Virus record (IMG/VR): IMGVR_UViG_3300025652_000688
Location: 1 to 21,030 of that record
Source: a virus
Reading direction: 5' to 3' (one strand)
Length of the DNA: 21,030 bases
The translations under genes and the position numbers were made by a program. How positions within the stretch are numbered: the stretch's first letter is position 1; each line of letters opens with the position of its first letter. Under the pieces are notes generated by a model. It did not search any database. It was not told where the DNA came from and saw nothing but the letters and a program-made list of their open reading frames with translations. This document shows positions 12,603 to 17,077 of the stretch, piece after piece.

Positions 12603-12866
12603 ATAAAGTGGCAGTACGTTGCCAGCGGGATCTTTGACCTTTCAGTCCCCCACCGTACGGGGTTGTAGCTGCTCATGTCCCCTCCCATCTGAGCAAATGG
12701 TTACAAGAGGTGCCTTACAAAATTCTGTAAGATTTTAAGAGAATCGTCTCTAAGACATAACTACGTTTACTGTGAAGTCGGCCAGGAATGCCCAACCCAT
12801 TACACAGTGAACAACACTCTCAGCAGTAATTGAAAATGCTGTTCACTACACTCTCTTCTATAAATT
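12603..12866 (-). ncRNA. Structured non-coding spacer in the tRNA cluster
   Basis: The 264 nt between tRNA-Ile2 and tRNA-Arg hold no credible gene but many short stems: TGGCA/TGCCA (12609-12613, 12620-12624), CCCC/GGGG (12648-12651, 12659-12662), TGCTCA/TGAGCA (12670-12675, 12690-12695), CTTACA/TGTAAG (12714-12719, 12726-12731) and AGAGA/TCTCT (12738-12742, 12747-12751). Larger pairings compete: 12803-12812 can pair with 12765-12774 (10 bp, one G-T) or, through 12806-12813, with 12840-12847 (8 bp). The upper-left part faintly resembles a decayed tRNA. Function unknown; it would be transcribed with the flanking tRNAs. Confidence 0.4.
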
Positions 12867-12943
12867 TGGTGGGCCTTCCCGGACTCGAACCGGGGACCTG
12901 ACGATTATGAGTCGTATGCTCTAACCAACTGAGCTAAAGGCCC
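12867..12943 (-). tRNA. tRNA-Ile2 (anticodon CAT), less likely elongator Met
   Basis: Acceptor GGGCCTT, D-arm GCTC...GAGC, anticodon stem ACGAC-loop-ATCGT region with CTCATAA, T-arm CCCGG-TTCGAGT-CCGGG, A73 and encoded CCA. C4 and C5 in the acceptor stem and the CGACTCATAATCG anticodon region match E. coli tRNA-Ile2, whose C34 is changed to lysidine by TilS so that it reads AUA. E. coli elongator tRNA-Met differs at these positions. Identity is inferred; the tRNA itself is clear. First tRNA of the cluster. Confidence 0.9.
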
Positions 12944-12954
12944 AAATCTCTACA

Positions 12955-13293
12955 CTAGGCTCCAGTCCAGTATACTGAGTACTCACTGTTGTCGAGTATG
13001 TTAGCTCGACCGAAGTTTCGAGCAGGACTAGCCCAGCTGTTGGCTTTGAGCAGAGTTCCCTGCTTGAAGGTCTTGTCAGTATCGCCCTTCACTACAAAGC
13101 CCCAAGCGGCACGGTTAGATAAGATTTTTATGTACTTACTACCCTCGGCAACTTCTAGTCCGGCTTCAAATTTAGCAAGCATTTCTAAACGATGTGGAGG
13201 CATCTCGTCACCTTCATAAGGCATGTTAAACAATGATGCTTTATAGTCAGTCTTAATCTTCTCTAACAGAGTAGCAATCGCAGTCTTCATCAT
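12955..13293 (-). CDS. Conserved-looking phage protein with KYIKI and SWASPARNFGRANI motifs
   Basis: A 112-114-aa protein of unknown function. The C-terminal half, GSKYIKI...GFVV...FKQGTLLKANSW then ASPARNFGRANILDN and YSVYWTGA, is a pattern I remember from small proteins conserved across many phages; the N-terminal half is a helical segment. No catalytic motif is evident. The start is ATGATTATGATG; ATG 13293 is best spaced from GAGA, with 13299 and 13290 also possible. Its stop is 12 nt before tRNA-Ile2, so it may share the tRNA transcript. Confidence 0.72.
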   Translation of the reverse strand: MMKTAIATLLEKIKTDYKASLFNMPYEGDEMPPHRLEMLAKFEAGLEVAEGSKYIKILSNRAAWGFVVKGDTDKTFKQGTLLKANSWASPARNFGRANILDNSEYSVYWTGA

Positions 13294-13323
13294 AATCATT
13301 GTCTCTCATCAGTTTATGTATCC

Positions 13324-13352
13324 ATTATACTATAACATTACTAGGTTGTCAA
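13324..13352 (-). promoter_or_regulatory. Sigma-70-type promoter upstream of the tRNA cluster
   Basis: TTGACA (13352-13347), 17 bp, TATAAT (13329-13324), preceded by ATAG. It drives the 112-aa gene and probably the tRNA cluster, since no terminator is seen between them. Confidence 0.9.
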
Positions 13353-13360
13353 CACTTTTA

Positions 13361-13861
13361 TCAAAATAGTCCATAATTCTTTTTAGCTCGTCGGTAGACA
13401 TCTTCCGTACCCATCGCAGCAAGTAGGCTAGCAGTCTCTACTTTGAATGTCTCCCAGAACTTTGGATCATATTGCTGTATACTTAGGCTGTTGTGGAACA
13501 TATCAAGTGTCTTAATGACTTTAATTGAGTATGGAGCTTTAGCTAATCTAGCTTCGCACAGCTTCTTGCGTGACTCTCTGTCGCCTACAAAGTTCGGCGT
13601 TTTAGTCAGGAACCAGACACCCTGCGCAACTGCTTCACCGAACAACTCTTCAATCTCTTCTATGGTAGCATCTGTGTCTTCAACAGTGTCGTGTAGTACT
13701 GCTATTGTGGGAGAGATGCCCGGATCAACATCCATTGCTCTCAAGTACTCGTCGATCATCTTGGCCACCGCAAGAGGGTGTTCTATGTATGGCTCGCCGG
13801 TGTACTTTCGTACTTGACCTTCGTGTTTGGCTGTCGCATATTCTATGGCTTTGGTCAACAT
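13361..13861 (-). CDS. HD-domain (p)ppGpp hydrolase-like protein (SpoT/MESH1 type)
   Basis: A 166-aa single-domain HD protein with the residues of the RelA/SpoT hydrolase site: Arg18 (GQVRKYTGE), His28 (YIEHPL), His57-Asp58 with Glu61-Asp62 (LHDTVEDT), and Asp120 with Asn124 (TLDMFHN). Enzymes of this type use Mn2+ to remove the 3'-pyrophosphate of (p)ppGpp. No synthetase, TGS or ACT domain is present, so it is a small alarmone-hydrolase-like enzyme. It might damp the host stringent response, which is inference; another nucleotide substrate is possible. ATG 13861 is favoured over 13867 by AGAGAG 6-7 nt upstream. Confidence 0.8.
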   Translation of the reverse strand: MLTKAIEYATAKHEGQVRKYTGEPYIEHPLAVAKMIDEYLRAMDVDPGISPTIAVLHDTVEDTDATIEEIEELFGEAVAQGVWFLTKTPNFVGDRESRKKLCEARLAKAPYSIKVIKTLDMFHNSLSIQQYDPKFWETFKVETASLLAAMGTEDVYRRAKKNYGLF

Positions 13862-13889
13862 GATCATCTCTCTCTTGAGTTACTAGTGT

Positions 13890-13918
13890 ATTATACTATA
13901 CAGCTTGTGCGATGTCAA
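13890..13918 (-). promoter_or_regulatory. Sigma-70-type promoter for the HD hydrolase
   Basis: TTGACA (13918-13913), 17 bp, TATAAT (13895-13890), preceded by ATAG. The spacer and -35 lie within the last codons of the upstream 93-aa gene. Confidence 0.9.
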
Positions 13919-14177
13919 CACTTTCTTGCACATATTCTTTAATATAATCAACGAAGTACTTAAGCTCTTCTTCTGACTTGATGATGTCTGGTACTTGAAC
14001 ACTAACGTCATAACGGGTGCTAAGCTTGAGATATGTGCCGGATATGTCATAAGAAGCTATCTCGTAACGCTTCTGTGGGGGTGCTTCCATGAGTCCAATC
14101 ATTACCTGATATGTACCAGTCTCGATTGATATTCCTTGATCATTGGCGTAACTAACTAAAGATGTCGATATACTCAT
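13896..14177 (-). CDS. Small phage protein, unknown function (93 aa)
   Basis: Not recognised. MSISTSLVSYANDQGISIE, then a strand-rich centre (TYQVMIGLMEAPPQKRYEI, YLKLSTRYDVSVQV) and a C-terminal helix EEELKYFVDYIKEYVQES. The layout suggests a small alpha/beta domain; no catalytic motif. ATG 14177 is preferred to the TTG just before it, with AGGAA 5 nt upstream. It has its own promoter and its 3' end carries the promoter of the next gene. Confidence 0.7.
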   Translation of the reverse strand: MSISTSLVSYANDQGISIETGTYQVMIGLMEAPPQKRYEIASYDISGTYLKLSTRYDVSVQVPDIIKSEEELKYFVDYIKEYVQESVDIAQAV

Positions 14178-14203
14178 CAAAATTCCTATTAAGTTTGTAA
14201 TAC

Positions 14204-14232
14204 ATTATACATCAAATACTAAGAATTGTCAA
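14204..14232 (-). promoter_or_regulatory. Sigma-70-type promoter for the 93-aa gene
   Basis: TTGACA (14232-14227), 17 bp, TATAAT (14209-14204). The -35 lies in the last codons of the 63-aa gene, whose stop is at 14219-14221. Confidence 0.9.
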
Positions 14233-14410
14233 CCTGTTTCCACTGTTCTATTAGGAACGACTCATTAGTCTCTAGCCACTCTTCGTACTTGTACACAGAT
14301 ACCTTTCCAGACCAAGTGAATACCTCACTCTTATGTTCTTCGAACAGACCTCTAGTCCATGAGGTATAGTCATCTTCTGGTGCTGTGTATGATTCCCAAG
14401 CTTCAGTCAT
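14219..14410 (-). CDS. Small acidic Trp-rich phage protein (63 aa)
   Basis: From ATG 14410, MTEAWESYTAPEDDYTSWTR then a central FTWSGKVSVYKYEEWLE. It has five Trp in 63 residues and many Glu, so a small globular or protein-binding domain is likely. Not recognised. GGAG 6 nt upstream supports 14410; the TTG at 14422 is a frame extension only. Monocistronic under the promoter at 14438-14466. Confidence 0.7.
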   Translation of the reverse strand: MTEAWESYTAPEDDYTSWTRGLFEEHKSEVFTWSGKVSVYKYEEWLETNESFLIEQWKQVDNS

Positions 14411-14437
14411 AGTGTTCTCCAATCTCGTTATACATAC

Positions 14438-14466
14438 ATTATACTACATATCTATATAGCTGTCAA
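14438..14466 (-). promoter_or_regulatory. Sigma-70-type promoter for the 63-aa gene, divergent from the lipase
   Basis: TTGACA (14466-14461), 17 bp, TATAAT (14443-14438), preceded by GTAG. It lies in the 92-bp gap between the 63-aa gene and the plus-strand lipase; no equally clear plus-strand promoter is seen there. Confidence 0.9.
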
Positions 14467-14502
14467 GTCTTTTTCACAAATAGTACCAATAAGGAGCTTC
14501 AT

Positions 14503-15285
14503 ATGACCCAGATATCATCACTATCTCAATTAGAACGATCGTTAATGTTTGTTAAACTATCTGCTATTGCATATTTCGACCCAGCATCAGCCAAACGTGC
14601 AGCTAAGAGACTTGGATTCACGTCAGTCGAATTCTATGACAAATCTGGTGCCCAAGCATATCGGTTCCAGAACAAGCACGATTTGGTCATAGCATGTCGT
14701 GGCACAGAGCCAACGCAGTTTAGTGATATTAAGGCAGATCTACAGACAATGCCCGTTCGATCAGAAAGCGTGTCTCGTGTGCATCGTGGGTTTAAGACTG
14801 AGGTAGACGATATTTGGCCAGATATCCGTAATGACATCAGCCGTAAGGCGAATGTGTCTAGAAAGCTTTGGTTCTGCGGACACTCACTAGGTGCTGCTAT
14901 GGCGACTATTATGGCTGCACGATGTAAGAACGACGAGTGGTTGAGCGATCCAGAACAGCTTTACACTTACGGGTCACCTAGAGTCGGCTGGAGGGGTTAC
15001 TGCAAGGCAATAGACGTTGAGCATTATCGATGGAAGAACAACAACGATATAGTGACATCTGTACCCTTACTGGCAATGGGATACAGACATCACGGCACGG
15101 AGCAGTACATCAATGCGTATGGACTCATTCGAAATCCCACTACTTGGCAGAGAATCAAGGACAAGTGGCGTGGGATGCTGCTAGGAGCTAAGATGGGTCA
15201 TATCGACGTGTTCGATGACCATAACATACATTACTACATCACTTACATCGAAAGAGCGTGTAAAGAGGAATCCGAAGCAAGCTAA
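14503..15285 (+). CDS. Class 3 lipase (alpha/beta hydrolase)
   Basis: A 260-aa protein with the Lipase_3 layout: VIACRGTE (62-69) contributing the oxyanion region, VHRGFKTEV (93-101), the nucleophile elbow CGHSLGAAMA with Ser128, YTYGSPRVG (154-162), the acid in NNNDIVTSVP with Asp182, and a C-terminal His, probably His240 in DDHNIHYY. The triad looks intact. Expected activity is ester hydrolysis of lipids or a related ester. No signal peptide or transmembrane segment, so it acts in the cytoplasm, reaches the envelope at lysis, or rides in the virion. It is the only plus-strand gene; AAGGAG 6 nt before ATG 14503. Its TAA overlaps the nuclease stop on the other strand. Confidence 0.87.
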   Translation: MTQISSLSQLERSLMFVKLSAIAYFDPASAKRAAKRLGFTSVEFYDKSGAQAYRFQNKHDLVIACRGTEPTQFSDIKADLQTMPVRSESVSRVHRGFKTEVDDIWPDIRNDISRKANVSRKLWFCGHSLGAAMATIMAARCKNDEWLSDPEQLYTYGSPRVGWRGYCKAIDVEHYRWKNNNDIVTSVPLLAMGYRHHGTEQYINAYGLIRNPTTWQRIKDKWRGMLLGAKMGHIDVFDDHNIHYYITYIERACKEESEAS

Positions 15286-15719
15286 CTCTTACTGTCTGGG
15301 CCGAATTTCTCAATAAGGCCCTTTACATGACTCTTGTGTATCTTTGCTTGTACGATACCATTGTGCCAGTCGTCTGATAGAAGTACTCCTCTGACGATCT
15401 GCTCGTGTAACTCTAGATACGACATCTCACCTCGCTTGTTGCATAGATGTATGATCTCCCTATCAAAGTTGTCTATGCCAGTCTCCTCGACCAACAGCTT
15501 GACGTCCTCGCTTGATCCATAGTACGTCTTCCAGTCGCTTTCCTTTACGACCTTCCGCTTTCGAGTCTTTCCCTTTAGAGGTGCCAGTCGTCGAGTTGAT
15601 TCGAATAGCTTCTTACCTAGATACTTCTTTCCTGTGTGCTTGATGGTAATAATATAAACAAACCCCACATAATCACCAATCATCTCGCTGGTGAACTCAT
15701 TACCATCATATGTCCACAT
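15282..15719 (-). CDS. GIY-YIG-like phage endonuclease
   Basis: A 145-aa protein from ATG 15719, beginning MWTYDGNEFTSEMIGDYVG. The motif GFVYIITIKHTGKKYLGKKL (about 19-38) corresponds to GIY-x-YIG; WKTYYGSSEDV and FDREIIHLC follow as in GIY-YIG nucleases, and Glu in SYLELHEQ suits the metal-binding acid. Similar free-standing proteins occur in T4-like phages. It could be a homing-type or DNA-processing nuclease; the catalytic Arg cannot be placed with certainty. The start shares a base with the zinc-ribbon stop (TAATG). The frame reaches 15752, but that start lies inside the upstream gene. Confidence 0.7.
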   Translation of the reverse strand: MWTYDGNEFTSEMIGDYVGFVYIITIKHTGKKYLGKKLFESTRRLAPLKGKTRKRKVVKESDWKTYYGSSEDVKLLVEETGIDNFDREIIHLCNKRGEMSYLELHEQIVRGVLLSDDWHNGIVQAKIHKSHVKGLIEKFGPDSKS

Positions 15720-15889
15720 TAATCCCAGTTCTCCTCTTCGCCGATGTCCCATGCAACAGAGGCTTCGTCTGATTCAAAATCCGACTCGGAACCACATATT
15801 GGACAAAATGCAATTGGGTCTTCCATGTTGGTGGTCTCTATGGTACATTCGCTTTCACAGTTCTCGCAGACTAAATCCTGTCTTTTCAT
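15719..15889 (-). CDS. Small zinc-ribbon protein (56 aa)
   Basis: MKRQDLVCENCESECTIET opens with a CxxC knuckle; 19 residues later FCPICGSES gives the second CxxC, so four Cys should bind one zinc. The rest is acidic (about a third Asp/Glu), ending EEENWD. Such proteins are common in T4-like phages and may bind nucleic acid or proteins; function unknown. ATG 15889 has AAGGA about 10 nt upstream; the frame extends to a TTG at 15934 without a ribosome binding site. Coupled by TAATG to the nuclease gene. Confidence 0.75.
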   Translation of the reverse strand: MKRQDLVCENCESECTIETTNMEDPIAFCPICGSESDFESDEASVAWDIGEEENWD

Positions 15890-15912
15890 AGTCGTTATAT
15901 CCTTATTTCGTA

Positions 15913-15924
15913 GGACTCGAGTCC
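15913..15924. repeat. 12-bp perfect palindrome upstream of the zinc-ribbon gene
   Basis: GGACTCGAGTCC is its own reverse complement and sits 24 bp before the zinc-ribbon start, in a 98-bp gap that also holds TAGTA-TGTA-TACTA (from 15961) and the nrdB terminator. It may be an operator or an mRNA hairpin; chance is possible. Confidence 0.35.
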
Positions 15925-15984
15925 CAGCATTCAATTACGGACGCATCAATTGCGCTTGTGTAGTATGTATACTATATCCCAGAT

Positions 15985-16008
15985 AGCAAAAAAGACCCGA
16001 AGGTCTTT
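15985..16008 (-). terminator. Rho-independent terminator after nrdB, UUCG tetraloop
   Basis: On the minus strand AAAGACC-TTCG-GGTCTTT (16008-15991) is a 7-bp stem with the extra-stable C(UUCG)G loop, followed by further T (15990-15988). It lies 20 nt after the nrdB stop and ends the thyX-nrdA-nrdB transcript. Confidence 0.92.
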
Positions 16009-16028
16009 ATAGTTACTTGCTATTGGTG

Positions 16029-17033
16029 TTATGCGGCGCAGCCATCGCCATCTTGGCCACATACTTCGCCAGCGGGGGCATTGTCTCCCCAGCCCCAATC
16101 GCCTTCCATTCCGTTGACAGAGTACTCAGTAACACGCTTCTCAAAGAAGTTATCATGAGATGCGCCGTTGAGTACCCAATCTAACCAAGGCATCGGATTG
16201 TCTTTCACCTTAAACTTAGGCTTCATGCCAAGTTGCAGTAATCGACGATCAGCAATGTGGCGGATATATTGCTTGACTTCCTTTTCGGTAATGCCTTCCT
16301 GATCCTTACCATCAAACGCCAACTTGATGAACTTGTCTTCTAGCTTAACAGCATTAGTTGCCATCTCGTAGATCTTGGACTTTAGCTCATCGTTCACGAT
16401 ACGGGGATGCTCTTCTACGAACTCACGAAACAGCTTAGAGTTGCCCTGTACGTGCATAGTCTCATCACGTATGCTCCATTCAACGATGGTTCCCATACCT
16501 TTCATCTTACCGAAACGTTGGAAGTTTAGTAACATAACGAACGAGGCAAACAGTGACATGCCTTCGTTGAACACCGACTGTGCCACAACTAACGCCAGAC
16601 CTGTATGAGAGTTGATGTTACCCTCTTTCATGAAGTCTAGCTTATCCGCCATTTCAGAATACTCCAGAAACGTATGGAACTCCTCGTCAGGTAAACCGAG
16701 TGTGTCATTCAGCAGAGCATATGCCCGTTGATGAACTCCCTCACGGTTAGCAAACGATGCGAGCATGTTACGAATCTCGTTGTTCTTGAACTTGGGTATC
16801 ATCAGTTCATGGTAGTTCTCGCCAACTTGAACATCAGACTGCGTGAATAGTCGAAGGATCTGTGTGACGAAATCCTTCTCCTCATCGGACAACTTAGTCT
16901 TCCAGTCTTGTACATCCTCCGAAAGCTCAGCTTCAGACTCTACCCAGTGAATCTCTTCGTGTTTAGTCGTCAGCTCCACCGCCCATGGGTATTTGAAGGG
17001 GCGGTAGCTTTTGGATACATCTAATAGTGACAT
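16029..17033 (-). CDS. nrdB: Ribonucleotide reductase class I, beta subunit NrdB
   Basis: A 334-aa radical-generating subunit. The diiron ligands and tyrosine align by spacing with E. coli NrdB: Asp67, Glu98, His101, Tyr105 (REGVHQRAY), Glu157 (NEGMSLF), and Glu191/His194 (RDETMH). The Asp67-Glu98 and Glu157-Glu191 distances equal those in E. coli, so a tyrosyl-radical enzyme is expected. The protein is shorter than E. coli NrdB (376 aa) between the two ligand pairs. Odd: the C-terminal tail, which normally binds NrdA, contains two Cys (EVCGQDGDGCAA). ATG 17033 with AAGGA 6 nt upstream; 44 nt after nrdA, with a TATAAT in the gap that lacks a good -35. Confidence 0.95.
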   Translation of the reverse strand: MSLLDVSKSYRPFKYPWAVELTTKHEEIHWVESEAELSEDVQDWKTKLSDEEKDFVTQILRLFTQSDVQVGENYHELMIPKFKNNEIRNMLASFANREGVHQRAYALLNDTLGLPDEEFHTFLEYSEMADKLDFMKEGNINSHTGLALVVAQSVFNEGMSLFASFVMLLNFQRFGKMKGMGTIVEWSIRDETMHVQGNSKLFREFVEEHPRIVNDELKSKIYEMATNAVKLEDKFIKLAFDGKDQEGITEKEVKQYIRHIADRRLLQLGMKPKFKVKDNPMPWLDWVLNGASHDNFFEKRVTEYSVNGMEGDWGWGDNAPAGEVCGQDGDGCAA

Positions 17034-17077
17034 GCATTTTCCTTATTTGTATTATGAGTATATTATAACATATAACA

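Noticed and set aside
12524-12676. 51-codon minus-strand frame beginning MSSYNPVRWGTERSK behind GGGAGGGG
   Set aside because: Despite a good purine-rich site, the second half runs through the whole tRNA-Arg gene, and the first half coincides with stems of the structured spacer.
12714-12736. Plus-strand terminator CTTACA-AAATTC-TGTAAG followed by ATTTT
   Set aside because: Short AT-rich stem with only four T, and no plus-strand transcript is expected here.
15890-15934. Longer zinc-ribbon protein from TTG 15934
   Set aside because: No ribosome binding site at the TTG; ATG 15889 has AAGGA. The same reasoning rejects TTG starts at 5347, 5668, 14180, 14422 and 20985.
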